NCBI GenBank assembly: GCA_007570785.1
Contig: ML660774.1
Span: 1,560,027-1,624,026, forward strand
Source of the DNA: Antilocapra americana
Lineage: Eukaryota > Chordata > Mammalia > Artiodactyla > Antilocapridae
Length of the DNA: 64,000 nt
Reading direction: 5' to 3'
Translations under genes and position numbers: made by a program
Part shown: piece after piece, positions 12,705 to 25,109 of the stretch
Numbering within the stretch: position 1 is the stretch's first letter
Layout: each line of letters starts with the position of its first letter
Notes under the pieces: generated by a model
What the model was told of the DNA's origin: nothing
Seen by the model: the letters and a program-made list of their open reading frames with translations, nothing else
The model's database searches: none

Positions 12705-13470
12705 AATTCAATAACCTCAGATATGCAGATGATACCACTTTAATGGCAGAAAACTAAGAGGAACTAAAGAGCCTCTTGATGAAGATGAAAGAGGAGAGTG
12801 AAAAAGCTGGCTTAAAACTCAACAGTCAGAAACTAGGATCATGGCATCTAGTCCCTTGCTTTATGGCAAACAGATGGGGGAAAAGTAGAAACAGTGACAG
12901 GTTTTATTTTCTTTGGCTCCAAAATCACGGCAGATGTTAACTACAGCCACAAAATTAAAAGATGCTTGCTCCTTGGAAGAAAGGCTATGACAAACCTAGA
13001 CAGTATATTAAAAAGCAGAGACATCACTTTGCTGACAAACATCCATATAGTCAAAGCTTTGGTTTTTCCAGTAGTCATGTATGGATTTGAAAGTTGGACC
13101 ATAAAGAAGGTTGAGCACTAAAGAACTGATGCTTTTGAACTATGGTGTTGAAGCAAGGAGATAAAACCAGTCCATCCTAAAGGAAATCAATCCTGAATAC
13201 TCACTGGAAGGACTGATGCTGAAGCTGAAGTTCAAAACTTTGGCCACCTGATGAGAAGAGCCAATTCATTGGAAAAGATCCTGATGCTGGGAAAGATTGA
13301 GGTTAGGAGGAGAAGGAGGCAACAGAGAATGAGGTGATTGGATGGCATTACTGAATCAGTGGATATGAGCTTGAGCAAACTCCAGGAGATAACGAAGGAC
13401 AAAGAAGCCTGGCATGCTGCAGTTAATGAAGTCACAAAGAGTAGGACTTCACAACTAAATAACAATTAAA
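12705..13470 (+). mobile_element. BovB LINE, 5'-truncated 3' half
   Basis: This is a forward BovB (RTE clade) fragment starting just upstream of the reverse-transcriptase catalytic motif and running to the 3' end. Its end, with an AT-rich tail (caactaaataacaattaaac), is near 13470. Among the BovB copies here it keeps the most 5' sequence. Many substitutions and small deletions make it inactive. Confidence 0.9.
12719..13440 (+). pseudogene. BovB reverse-transcriptase pseudogene fragment
   Basis: In an intact element this region codes for the distal reverse-transcriptase domain and C-terminus, the enzyme that copies BovB RNA at a nicked target. The catalytic YADD codons are visible at 12722-12733 (tat gca gat gat). 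Downstream a frame at 12894-13121 contains SWTIKKVEH, matching the conserved SWTIKKAEH of this family. Stops and frameshifts separate the pieces: a stop follows AEN shortly after YADD and another follows VEH. The N-terminal endonuclease is absent. It is a dead copy. Confidence 0.85.
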
Positions 13471-15108
13471 CATGACTTCAAAATTAGGTCTTATTCAAAA
13501 TTTTTAATAGAAACATACTTGACAAATAAAAATCATATGTTCTTCATGAAGTGTGTTTATTTTGATGAAAACTGGAACCTGGAAAACAAAACTCTTGAAA
13601 TAGACAAAACTAAACTGGAAGATATACAAGATATATCAAGATATATCCCACAAGATATTTCAAAATACAAATTTGCATATTTGTACACGTTTTAGTTCAA
13701 AAATTTATCTTTTTTCATAGAATTCAAATATTGTGAAAACTTCCAGAATAATTAGTGCTCTCAGAGCAGATAATGAAAAGTTAAAATTACTTTGTAATTT
13801 TAATCCTGTAGGATCCTAATAGTAAATGTAGTTATAATTTCAATGGAAGATGCTCAAGTAGCTATTGAAGTATGGTAAACTATGTGTATATTAGTAATTT
13901 GTTGGTGGCTAGTAGGTATATGACTTAATGCCTTTGCTCTTAGTTCATGGTCGTTAACCTGTTCAAATTTAGCAGGTCTCTATCAGCTAGTAAAATACAT
14001 ACTTGGATATGTTCTACTGTTTTGTCTGCCAACAACAGAAAAAAAACATTAAAATAAAATCTTTATTGTCGGAACACCTGAAGAGGCCAGAGGGATTTTA
14101 AGTTCTCTCACTGAAGTGCAAGAAAATGCAAAAATTAAGGCATAATACACATTTTCATTATGTTAATTTCTTTTATCAGCAAAAGTAGAAAAGCCACCCA
14201 TCTGTTGAATTAAAAAACATGTTTGCCAAGCACTTTATTCCTTTTAATTTTAATCCTTGTGCATTTTAAGAGAAATGAAATCCATGTGTTTGCTATTTTT
14301 TGCTTATAGATTCTACCAAAGTTAAGCAAGTTTATTCAAGTTCACTTATATTTCCTCTCAATATATTCTTTATCAATTTCAGATTAAAATTTTTAGGTGC
14401 AAAAAAGGTAGGAAAATAGAGCCTTTATTAGTTACATGGATTCTGTCTCTGTACAGTTTTTCATTAATCTGTGAGATGTCACAGAAGAACCCATATGAAC
14501 CTTTTGGCCAACCTACTACATTAAGAAGACAAACACATGAGGGTTGTCTAATTTCTTGATGAAATGTAAGTAAAAGGATAGTTAACTTCAAGTAACCAAA
14601 GTTTTCCTTTGAATTCTGGTTTAGAATCTTGTCTGGTTTGCAATGCTTAAAGTCTCTCCTAATTGCAAAGAGACTCGCGTGATAGCAGATTAAAAACTCT
14701 GGCCAGTGATATGTTCACTGAATGAGGACCTGCACTGATTCGGAGGGTTTGTCCTATTTTTCCAAATTTCACTGACAGGCAACACTGCTGTGGGCTTTCT
14801 ACATAACAGGCACTCCTGTGTGGCACCTATAGTTGTTTTATATTGGCGATAATTCATTGAAGTATTTATTCTCGCTATTTTACAAACACGCTTTGAGGCC
14901 AGTTTCACATCTCAGTCCAGATTTCATCCCCTTACCCTCTGTTCTGTCACCTTTCAGAAGCATGGAGGTTAATGAGACTGTACTGGAAAACTGAACGAGT
15001 CCAGTGCACTGGCTCACACCCTCTTTGTTGTGAAACAAATGGCCATTACCCTGGACTAGTACAGAAAGAGAAGTCAGTCTTTGTCTCATCATGGCTGTTG
15101 GTTGATGT
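13471..15108. other. unique AT-rich sequence
   Basis: 1.6 kb with no recognised repeat or gene. A small imperfect tandem patch with the unit caagatatat lies at about 13625-13665. The 144-aa frame at 14880-15314 (-) depends on the adjacent SINE. Confidence 0.5.
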
Positions 15109-15120
15109 ATGATACTTTGA

Positions 15121-15423
15121 AAGTGAAAGCTGCTCACTCGTGTCCTACTCTTTGCGACCCCATGGACTATACACTCCATGGAATTCTCCAGGCCAGAGTA
15201 CTGGAGTGGGTAGCCTTTCCCTTCTCTAGGGGGTCTTCCCAACCCAGAGATCAAACCCAGGTGATCTGCATTGCAGGCCGCTTCTTTACCAGCAGAGCCA
15301 CTAGGGAAGCCCATCCCTTCTCCAGCCTATCCCTTCTCCAGAGGATCTTCCCGACACAGGAATGTACTGGGATCTCCTGCACTGCAAGCAGATTCCTTAC
15401 CAACAAAGCTATCATGGAAGCCC
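15121..15423 (-). mobile_element. dimeric Bov-tA/Bov-A SINE with 12-bp TSD
   Basis: The antisense SINE carries a second partial unit after the first tRNA-like head (tatcccttctccagaggatc ... gctatcatggaagccc). The TSD atgatactttga occurs at 15109-15120 and 15424-15435, so the dimer inserted as one unit. The frames at 15081-15443 and 15251-15601 come from this SINE. Confidence 0.92.
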
Positions 15424-15486
15424 ATGATACTTTGACCAGATGAAATATGTAGTTATGACCGGAAGCGTAAGATTCACAAACAGCTG

Positions 15487-15797
15487 CTCTTATTTGTTTT
15501 TTAAGTGGGGGATAGTTGTGTTGGTTTCTGCCATTACAACAATGCCAAGCAGCCATTGGTATCCATGTGTCCCCTCCCTGTTGAACCTCTCCCCATCCCA
15601 CACCCCATCCTACTCCTCTAGGCTATCACAGAGCAGAGGGTTGAGCTCCCTGGGTTATACAGCAACTTCCCACTAGCTACATGTGTTACATGTGGTAACA
15701 TGTATGTTTCAGTGCTACTGTCTCGATGTGTCCCATCCTCTCCTTGGGCTACTGTGTCCGCAAGTCTGTTCTCTATGTGGGCATCTCCATTCCTGGC
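15487..15797 (-). mobile_element. L1 3' UTR fragment
   Basis: The segment shares blocks with the L1 3' UTR at 48380-48720: cctccctgttgaacctctcc, tcctctaggctatcacagag, gggttatacagcaacttccc, ctgttctctatgtgggcatc. It is diverged and 5'-truncated. Confidence 0.75.
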
Positions 15798-16889
15798 AGG
15801 GATGTTCTTATCTCCACAACTGAAAGTTCATGACCTGGGATGTCAGCCCATCACGTGATGTCATTTACCACTGTGCCCTTTCGGCGCTCACCAGTGTGGT
15901 TGACTGGGCTTTGGGGTCTATGACAGGATGGAGAAAAATGCAAATGGTGGCAGTGAAAAGGCCATACAAACAAAAGTCTGGCTGCTTAAAAAAAATCTAA
16001 CAAACGAAGAATGTGAATTTGTTGTGTTGATAAGTAACATTCTTATGAATACTTCAATGTCTGCTTAATTTTCTGTTAGAATAGATTGTATTCTACAGCA
16101 TTTTTAGTTTCCTTATACTAAGAAATACCTTTTTCAACACAGTTTTAAATTTTAATTGTTCGAGAAGGTGTTCAGGTTAGCATAAACTCTAACATTTAAA
16201 TAATAAAGGAATCTGAAGAAAGGGCGATTTAATATAGGCCACATTCAGCATATTAATAAAACTATCAGAAAAACAAATGCTAGACTACTTATCTGTTTTG
16301 CAGTTTAAAACTTAAGGGAACAATATACTGGATATTTTAAAGGTGCAAAGAGAATTGAGTAAGAATTTTCTATAAGCTATCATCTATGTGCAAAGGCAGC
16401 AGAAAAATACTCTAAGTGGAGAGGCTTAGAAATTATACCAGTATCTAATTGCAGAAATAAGATAATAGAGCTTAGGTGTAAAAATATTTCTTTTGAAGCA
16501 TAAATCCAGCTTTCGTATCTATTCTATTAAACACATTTTGAAGGGAAGACTTGAATAGAGATAATCTGTTGATCTTTCCCTTTAAAGTAAAAACATACTA
16601 ATGCTTGAATATAAGGAATAATACTTAGTATTAAATTATTAAAGTTAAAATCAATGTTTTGAAAAGACTAGTAAAATTAAAAGCATGACATATACCTCAA
16701 AACAACTGAAAAGATCAACAAAAAACAAATACAACGAAGATCATAACATATAAAACAAAGGATGAGCAAAGTGAGAAAGCATAAAACCCCTAAAATGTAA
16801 AACACAGGAACCGAGGACCCCTGTACTCTATTTACATACTAGGTCAAATTCTTGTTCTGAAAAGTAGACATTCAACTTCATTTAAAAGT
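15798..16889. other. unique AT-rich sequence
   Basis: No gene or repeat is recognised in this 1.1 kb; the right part is strongly A-rich. Confidence 0.5.
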
Positions 16890-17005
16890 ATAGCTTGATA
16901 CTGTAAATAAATAATGCTGCAGTGAACATGGTGGTGCAGATATCTTTTCAAGTTACTGTTCTCCTATTTTTTGATAAACACCAGAAAGTGGAATGGCTGG
17001 ATCAT
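16890..17005 (-). mobile_element. decayed L1 ORF2 end, left piece
   Basis: The antisense L1 ORF2-end text ataatgctgcagtgaacatg and gaatggctggatcat stops where BovB begins. The same L1 resumes at 17580 with ggtagttctctttttaattt, so the two pieces are one element. Confidence 0.8.
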
Positions 17006-17579
17006 TTTGTTGCTGTTCAGTTGCTGTGTCCGACTCTTTGCAACCACGTGAAGTACAGCACGCCAGGCTCCTCTGTCCTCTACTATCTTCCAGAGTTCGC
17101 TCAAATTCATGGCTATTGAGTCAGTGAGGCTATCAAATCATCTCATCCTCTGTCGTCCCCTTCTCCTCCTGCCCTCAATCTTTCCCAGCCTCAGAGTCTT
17201 TTCCAGGGAGTCAGCTCTTCTCATCAGGTGGCCAAAGTATTGGAGATTCGGCTTCAGCAACAGTCCTTCCAATGAATATTCAGGGTTGATTTCTTTTAGC
17301 ACTGACTGGTTTGATCTCCTTGCATTCCAGGGGACTGTCAAGATTCTTCTCCAGCACCACAGTGTTAAAGCATCAACTCTTCAGGGCTCAGCCTTCTTTA
17401 TAGTCCAACTCTCACATCCATACATGACTACTGGAAAAATCATAGCCTTGACTAGACAGATCTTTGTCAGCAGAGTGATGTCTCTGCTTTTTAATATGCT
17501 GCTGACGTTTGTCATAGCTTTCCTTCCAAGGAGTAAGAGTCTTTTGATTTCATGGCTGCAGTCATGTTCTGCATTGCTG
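17006..17579 (-). mobile_element. BovB LINE 3' fragment inserted in L1
   Basis: Antisense BovB from its 3' end (gttcagttgctgtgtccgac) to the region coding for the stretch just after the catalytic site. The minus frame at 17138-17341 shows the conserved FGHLMRRADSLEKTL and [15 protein letters not shown] blocks. It splits an older L1. The TSD is not obvious; a short gttgctgt/attgctgt similarity is suggestive only. Confidence 0.88.
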
Positions 17580-18887
17580 TGGTAGTTCTCTTTTTAATTT
17601 TCTTTTGAGGAACCTCCGTACTGTTACCCAGAGTGGCTGAACCAGTGTACCTTCCCACCCACGGCACACAAGTGTTCTCTATACATCCTCACCAGCAGTC
17701 ATCTGGTGTATTTTGACAACAACAATTTTAACAGGCATGAAGTGCTATTTCATTATAGTTCTGATGTGTGTTTTCCTCAAAGGGGTGTTGAGCAGCTTCC
17801 AAGGGCCTGTTGGCCACTTGTGCATTTTTTTGCTTGAAAAATGTCTTCATTCTCTGTCCAGGTTTCATTGGAATGTTTTTGTGCTGTTGCGTGGATTCTT
17901 TATTTGGATATGAACCTCCTATCAGGTATGGTTTGAAAATATATTCTCTCATTAAAGTGAGTTGCCTTTTCATTTTTCGTTTGTTTTGCCACGCAGAAGC
18001 TTTTTAGTTTGATATAGTCTCCATGTTTGTTTTCTCTTTGGTTGCCTTTGCATTTGGTGTCAGATCCAAGACAGCATCACTAATACTGATGTCAAGCAAC
18101 TTACTGTCTAGGGTCTCTTCTATGGTTTATCTTCCGACCTTTAATCGGTTTTGAGTTCACTTTCTGTGTATGATGTAAGACTGGTCCTGTTTCATTCTTT
18201 TGCATCTGGCTGTTCAGGTTTCCCACCAGGGTTATTGAAGAAGCACTCTTTTTCCCAGTGTGTATTCTTGTGGTCAAGAATTGACCACCTCTGTCAATTA
18301 TGTCTGGACTCTCACTTCTGCTGAACTGCTTGTCTGATTTCAGTGCCAGTACAGGACTGGTTTGACTACTGTCACGGTATAACATAATTTAAAGTCAGGA
18401 AAGACCACGCATCCAGCTTTGTTGTTCTTTCTAAAGACTACTTTGGCTATTTGAGTTCTTTACGGTTCCACAAGAATCCTGGAATTGTTTGTTCTATTTC
18501 TATGAAAAATGATGTTGGAATTCTGATAGAGATTACATTGAATCTGTAGATGGCTTTGAGTAGTATGGACATTTTAACATTTCTTCCAATTCATGAGCAT
18601 GGGATAGCTTTCTTTTTGTTTCTTTAATATCTTTCACTAACATGTTATAGTTCTCAGTGTATAGGTCTTTCACTTTCTTGGTTTTATTTTTATATATATA
18701 CATTTGTATATATGTGTGTGTATATATATATTCCCAAGTATTTTATTCTTTTTGATGCAACTTTAAATGGGATTATATTCTTAATTTTTCTCTGTGGTAT
18801 TTTGTTATTACCATATAGAGTAACAAGAAATTTCTATACATTGAGTCCATATCCTGAAACTTTACTGAATATATTAATACTAACAGG

Positions 18888-18926
<39 letters not shown>

Positions 18927-19253
18927 CGCGTGTGTATGTGTGTGTGGAGAATTTAGGGATTTTATATATAATATCATGTCATCTACAAATTGTGACAGTT
19001 TGACTCCTTCCTTTCTGATTGAGATGCATTTTATTTTTTGGATAATAGCTCTGGCTCAGACTTCCAGTACTATGTTGAACAAAAGGTGAGAACAAGCATC
19101 CTTGTCGTCTTCCTCATCTTAGAGGAAAAACTTTCAGCTTTTCACCATTGAGTGTGATGTTAATTGGGGGCATCTTATATTATGTTGTGCTACATTCCCC
19201 CAATACCCAATTTGTTGAGACTTCTTATCATAAATGAATGTTGGAAAGATTTT
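17580..19253 (-). mobile_element. decayed L1 ORF2, right piece
   Basis: A long antisense L1 ORF2 remnant continues from 16890-17005. Recognisable blocks are ctgtgtattcttgtggtc, cagtgccagtacaggactgg, attctgatagagattaca, aatatcatgtcatctaca, cttttcaccattgagtgtga and cttcttatcataaatgaatg. The catalytic motif, FADD in active L1, reads FVDD here (18978-18989), and frames are broken throughout. It is an old, dead copy carrying a GT/GC microsatellite. Confidence 0.82.
18891..18946. repeat. (TG)n(CG)n(TG)n microsatellite
   Basis: About 56 bases of pure alternating purine-pyrimidine: a TG run, then seven CG steps at about 18917-18930, then TG with one interruption. Such DNA has Z-forming potential. 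It lies inside the old L1. Confidence 0.95.
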
Positions 19254-19477
19254 TAAACAATTTATACTGGAGTGCAGGAAAAGTTTTGAACTTACTCAAC
19301 TTTTAAGAAAGCAGAAAACAGAGTGCATCCTGTACAATATCTGTATACTAATAATACATGTTTAATGCTTCAAAAGGCTGCAGATATTTAACCAAAAACA
19401 GCAAAGTGAAAATTACACTACATTAAATAAAAGAGGAAATTAGAGCTGCTTTGGTGAGCACAAGCTTCTAGGCTCAA

Positions 19478-19792
19478 CGTGAAGGTTGCCTAGTTATGTC
19501 CAACTCTTTGTGACCCCATGGACTGTATAAGTCCATGGAATTCTCCAGGTCAGAATACTGGAGTGTGTAGCCATTCCCTTCTCCAGGGGATCTTCCCAAT
19601 CCAAGGATTAAACCCAGATCTCCTGTATTGCAGGCAGATTCTTTACTAGCTGAGCCACAAAGGAAGTCCAAGAATACTAGAGTGAGTAGCCTATCCCTTT
19701 TCCAGCAGATCTTCCCATGCCAGGAATCGAACCTGCAGGGTCTCCTGCATTGCAGGCAAATTCTTTACCAACTGAGGTATCAGTGAAGCCCA
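19478..19792 (-). mobile_element. dimeric Bov-tA/Bov-A SINE with TSD
   Basis: Antisense SINE with two units; the second starts after gagccacaaaggaagtccaa. Flanks tctaggctcaa (19467-19477) and tctgggctcaa (19793-19803) are an 11-base TSD with one mismatch. Confidence 0.9.
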
Positions 19793-20097
19793 TCTGGGCT
19801 CAAAGGTTTATACCTATCTTGACCCTCCAGGAGGAAGCAGAGATTCGAATCCTTATATTTATGACTATCCTGGGAATAGGTGAGGATCATCGTTAATTTT
19901 ATGAAGTAGATCACATTCTCAGATGTGTTAATATTATAAGGCTCCATATTTCTACTTCTAGATACATGATGTGAGTGAAAAATCCATTAATTATGCAGAA
20001 TTATATTTATGATTGCAACTTTAAAAAATTTTACAAAACACAAAAAATCAAAATGTCTAACAATAAGAAATGGTTAAATTATGGTTAAGTAGATTGT

Positions 20098-20291
20098 CAC
20101 TCAGTTGTGTCCAGTGCTTTTTGACTCCATCAGGATCCTCTGTCCATGGGATTTACCAGGCAAGAACAGTGAATTGGGTTGCCATTTCCTCCTTCAGGAG
20201 ATCTTCCAGACCCAGGGATTGTATCCACATGTCCCATGTCTTCTTGCGTTGGCAGGTGGATTTTTTACTACTGAGCTACCTGGGAAGGCCC
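20098..20291 (-). mobile_element. Bov-tA-type SINE with 11-bp TSD
   Basis: Antisense SINE (cactcagttgtgtccagtgc ... gagctacctgggaaggcc). The TSD aagtagattgt is perfect at 20087-20097 and 20292-20302. Confidence 0.93.
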
Positions 20292-20302
20292 AAGTAGATT
20301 GT

Positions 20303-20973
20303 TAGTTAATTGTAATGAGCAATCATAACTGCATTTAATATTGGGATAAATAAATATATGAAAACTTGTATATTGAACATAATGCCTAAAGAATAAAGAT
20401 TTAATAAAACAGGAAGGACAATAGAAATATTATTAATAATGACTTCTATGAAGAAAATCTTATTCTGTTTATGAATCTGTTTTTCTAACTCTTTGTGAGC
20501 AAAAGTAACTTTCAGATTCATAGAAAAATTAGAAATTTGGGTAAAGAAATATGTGTAAAGCAAAAATGAAGATATATGAGCATGTTAGATAAAGTGTTAA
20601 GTATTAAATAAATAAGAAATGATTTTCAAGGAAACTTGATTCTTTGAACTAGTTCTTGTTTTCATTGTATGCTATTGAACAAATGCTCTCAGGATTGGAA
20701 TTGTTTTCCAATATTCTTTCAATGTGCTCAGAAGAAATAGAAATTAATTTTTGCATGCAGTTGCCCTTGAGCTAAGAAATGTGTTTGATACAGGCTTGAA
20801 AGAATACTCGTGTACATAGCAAAGATTTAAACAGATTTAATCTTATTATGGAAAAATAACCATACTCTGGAATTATTAACCCAAGTCAAAGGCAAATGGG
20901 ATGTTCAAGAGAATATATGATAGATACCCAACTCAGTCTTCTAAGGAGAATGTGGTTTGAATAAAAGTGGCCT
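20303..20973. other. unique AT-rich sequence
   Basis: No gene or repeat recognised. The 85-aa minus frame at 20306-20563 has a composition typical of random AT-rich DNA. Confidence 0.5.
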
Positions 20974-21548
20974 CAGTTCAGTTTAGTCGCTCAGTTATGT
21001 CCGGCTCTTTACAACCCCATGAATTGCAGCATGCCAGGCCTCCCTGTCCATCACCAACTCCCAGAGTCTACCCAAAATCATGTTCATTGAGTCAGTGATG
21101 CCATCCAACCATCTCATCCTTTGTCATCCCCTTCTTATCCTGCCCCCAATCCTTCCCAGCATCATGGTCTTTTCCAGTGAGTCACCTCTTTGCATGAGGT
21201 GGCCAAAGTATTGGAGTTTCAGCTTCAACATCAGTCCTTCCAATGAACTCCCAGGACTGATCTCCCTTAGGATGGACTGGTTGGATCTCCTTGCAGTCCA
21301 AGGGGCTCTCAAGAGTCTTCTCCAACACCTCAGTTCAAAAGCATCAATTCTTTGGTGCTCAACTTTCTTCACCATCCAACTCTCACATCCCTACATGACC
21401 ACTGGAAAAACCATAGCCTTGATTAGACGGACCTTTGTCGACAAAGTAATATCTCTGCTTTTTAATATGCTATCTAGGCTGGTCATTACTTTCCTTCCAA
21501 GGAATAAGTGTCTTTTGATTTCATGGCTGAAATCACCATCTATGCAGG
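20974..21548 (-). mobile_element. BovB LINE 3' fragment
   Basis: Antisense BovB from its extreme 3' end (cagttcagtttagtcgctca) to the motif ttcatggctgaaatcaccatc. The minus frame at 21124-21375 shows KVEHQRIDAFELRCWRRLL and [12 protein letters not shown]. Several frame breaks make it inactive. Confidence 0.92.
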
Positions 21549-21729
21549 CTCAAAGTTTTCATTAAAATTAAGTAAAGTTTCTCTGAAATTATTAAAATAT
21601 GGAAAACCTCTCTCAATCAACCTGAATGACCTTGCTTCAGGAAACATTGGAAATAAGATAGTTGCAGTTTGCTTAATGGACTGCGTGAATGTCAGTCCCA
21701 GTCTGCCAGTTCATCCCGTGCCCACAGCC

Positions 21730-22130
21730 TGTGTCCCCACGGTGGTTCTCCACACCTGGGTCTCTATTACTCCCTGCCAAATAGGTTGATCTGTACCATT
21801 TTTTCTAGATTCCACAGTATGTGTTAATATATAAAACTTGTTTTTCTCTTTCTGACTTACTTCATTCTGTATGGCAAACTCTATGTCCATCCATATGTCT
21901 ACATCTGACCCAGTATCATCCCTTTTTTTCTGGCTGAGTAGCATACACCTCCTCTTCTTTCTCTGTTCATCTGTTGGTGGACATTTAGGTTGCTTACATG
22001 TCATAGCTACTGTAAATAGTGCTGCATTAAACATTGGGTTGCGTGTGTCATTTTGAATTACACTTTTCTCAGGATATATGCTGATTAGTGGGATTGCTGG
22101 GCAATATGCTATTTTTATAATACACCTGTA
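21730..22130 (-). mobile_element. old L1 fragment (3' UTR into ORF2 end)
   Basis: Antisense L1 text: gattccacagtatgtgttaa, tctgacttacttcattctgt, gtgctgcattaaacattggg, gctgattagtgggattgctgg. It is diverged. Confidence 0.8.
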
Positions 22131-22214
22131 TACACATGCAGAGATGTAATATATAAATATGTATACATTTTTATACTTGTATATTACAGTTAATTTCACA
22201 TACCCATAGAATGG

Positions 22215-22440
22215 TGATAAATGACCATTTATTTTAATTTTTTCTTGGAGTATAGTTGAGTTATAATGTTGTACTAGTTTCAGATTACAGAAAAGTGAAT
22301 CAATTATACATATATCCACTCTTTTGAAAGATTCTTTTTCCATATAGGCCATTACAGAGTATTGAGTGTTCTCTGTGATATATAGTAGCTCCTTATTAGT
22401 TACCTATTATTTATATGTATGTGTTAATCCTTATCTCCCA
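22215..22440 (-). mobile_element. L1 3' UTR fragment
   Basis: A second, independent L1 3' UTR in the same orientation follows (ggagtatagttgagttataa, gaatcaattatacatatatc, gttctctgtgatatatagta). Confidence 0.8.
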
Positions 22441-22481
22441 CTTTATAAATGACCATTTAGTAAGCACCATATTGCAGAAAG

Positions 22482-22686
22482 GGCTTCTCTGGTGGCCTAG
22501 CACCCGCTTGCCAGTGCAGGAGATGTGGGTTCAGTCTCGGGGTCAGGAAGCTCCCCTGTAGAAGGAATGGCAACCCACTCCAGTATTCTTACCTGGGAAA
22601 TCCCATGGACAGAGGAGCCTGGCAGGTGACGGTCCAAGACATCTTAAAGGGTTGGACATGACTTTGCATCTGAGTAGCAGCAGTGT
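22482..22686 (+). mobile_element. Bov-tA-type SINE
   Basis: Forward SINE starting gggcttctctggtggcctag and running through ccactccagtattcttacct to gggttggacatgactttgca. It is moderately diverged, with no convincing TSD. Confidence 0.92.
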
Positions 22687-24754
22687 TTCAGAAAATGGAA
22701 ATAGCATCATCTAACAAAGTAGGCAACGAATACCTTAAGCAGCACTGTTTTTTGACAGTTCAAATTTCCAGTAGCTCATTTAGCTTCCTAGAGGGAAGAT
22801 GGAATTCTGAGTTGAGTGAAGAAACTCTGATTTACTAAGTGTCTTAGAGGTTTGCTGAAGTGTCAGCAAGGTCTCATCAATTTCACTAATAGAAATGGCC
22901 CCCGTGTCTGTGTAGAAACATGCATGTCACGAACTTTGAGCCTGGTGAGCTGGCTGCATAAGGTGCCTCCTCCCTAGCGGTGAGGAGGACCCGCCCGCAG
23001 TAGGCACTGAAGGGCAAAGGGCAGTTCTGGGGTGGCGTCATAAATGAGCAGCCTTTAAGTCATTGTCTTTTGAGATAAGCATAGTTTACACAAAAGAGAA
23101 GACACCAAGTTGAATAGATTGTTACTTAAAAAAAAAAGAAAGAAAAAGCTGCTATGCCTCTAGTAGAGCTAGGTAAAGAAAAGGAAAGCAATTAGTAATT
23201 TGGAAAAATGCACAAAGATGCTGACTGCCATCTTTGTTGCTACAGAAAAACATCAGAAACATCACAGTCCAGTCTGAATAGTTCATCTATATTCTGTCTA
23301 TAATACTAAGCTAAGTCAAAAGGAGAGGGTTATAGGTAATGTCCATTGCCTGGCAGGACTGATGGAGGAAAACATGGACACACAGAGTTTTTAAGAGAGT
23401 TAACCTCAGAGATGTATGTGAAGCATCCACAGCATGCCCTGTGAGGCCTGTGAGAAGATCCTTAGGTCACTTCCTTCATCCAGAAAGACCCTGGCTGCGA
23501 GAAACCCTTTGGTCCATCTAAGAACGTACACTTTGAGAAGTTCTCAGAACTAGCTGAACTAAAATGTGTATTTATAATTTCATTTCCTCTGTTGATTTCT
23601 TATTAACAGGAAATAAAATTTTATAATTTATAATTTTGCATTTATAATTGTGTTTCCTCTGTTTATTATTTACCTACTTGATATAAGATTGCCGATGAAT
23701 GTTTAGAAGTAATGTTTTAACTACTCTGAAAAGTGCAGTTTGAAATCGCTTCATTACTGTTGCATCCACTCGGCACTCTGACATGCATCATTTCAGAATG
23801 CTATGCCTCCTCGTCAGTCTTCCTGTGAGCTGGCTTCCAGCCACACCAGCTCTCTAGCTCCCTAGAACCCAGATGTTTCCTGACCCCACAGTGGAGACCC
23901 TATGATCCCTCCACCCTCCTGTCACCCAGCTTTTCCCAGGACTGAGGTTTCACTTTTATTTTTATGAATTTAGGTTATCACTTAAGGTACCCGATTCTCT
24001 CAGTTCATATAGTTCAGAAGTATTTTAATCACTTCTGTCCAGAATGCAGGCTTGAGAGTTTGGTTCATACTGGTCATGTCCGACAGCCTGAATTAAATCC
24101 CATATTTAGTCCCCAGCTATCAGTTATAATGTGTCTCTAGAACTGGCTTCATTCTTCTGTGACTGGACCTTCCAGCTATAAGGATGTGGATGTTAGTGTT
24201 TACCAGTCAAGAACCCACTGCCTGCTTTTTGTGTATCATCTTGGAGCCCCAGAAATTTGAATGTTTCTAGTAGTAGCGTCACCATTGCCTATTACTAGTC
24301 AGTCAACCATCTACTATGAAACTTCTGCTATATAACTCATCTGCTGTGAAAGTAAAGAGTATCCTTCCCAGAACAAACCATGAAAAACCATTCTAGGATT
24401 CTAGCCTTTTATTTGGTACGTGACCAGGAAGGCTGAGTATTCCAGGCAGTGTAGATGCAGCACGGTGGGGGTCACCATCTACCTGGTTCTCAAGTGCCCA
24501 CAGCAAAATCTGTTTGGAATGTATTATGGGATTTGTTTGACTTGTGAGGTTTGTGTATTAAGCTGCTGAGACCTTGGGATTTGTGGCTACAGTAACTTTG
24601 CAAATACCGGTGGGAAAGAATTAACCTCCTTAACCCTCTAAATTCTCCTCTTCTGCTGTTCCTCTTCTCCCTCCTCTTTCCTCCTCCTCCCCCTCACCAT
24701 TATCATCATGGGGGTAGGAGAAAATTTGAGGGGTTTATGGATATGTACATGGCC
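22687..24754. other. 2 kb of mostly unique sequence with a pyrimidine tract
   Basis: No gene is recognised. A CT-rich tract (tcctcttctccctcctcttt and similar) lies at about 24645-24703. A patch near 24560-24605 (taagctgctgagaccttggg) faintly resembles the end of an MLT1-type LTR, too weakly to call. Confidence 0.45.
24645..24703. repeat. polypyrimidine (CT-rich) tract
   Basis: About 60 bases are nearly all C and T on the + strand, with cctcctcccc near the right end. Confidence 0.8.
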
Positions 24755-24870
24755 CTAAAGGTAGTGATGGTTTCATGGGCGTAGATGCATCCCTAAACCC
24801 ATCGAGTTATAGACTACAAAAGGTATGCAACTTTTACGCATCGATTGATCTCAAAGTGGTTTAAAAAATA
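24755..24870 (+). mobile_element. ancient L1 3' terminus
   Basis: The segment gtagtgatggtttcatgggc ... ctacaaaaggtatgcaactt ... gtggtttaaaaaataagg follows the terminal part of old mammalian L1 3' UTRs and ends in an A-rich tail. Confidence 0.55.
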
Positions 24871-25109
24871 AGGAATTTCTACTGTGTCTGTAGGCTTTAG
24901 GGCTGTTAAAGGAGAACACAGAAGTGTGGGTCAAAGCTTGATAAGTGAACTAAAATGAGGGAGGTGTATTCCAGGCAGGAAAATAAACATTAAGGCAATT
25001 ACAGAAAAATAGGTGCAGACTGTGTTTAGAGAACAGCAATTATTTCCCAATTATTCTTTCTTCTATTTTGTACAACCATGGCTTTTTCCCCATTACCTTA
25101 TTAGAATTA

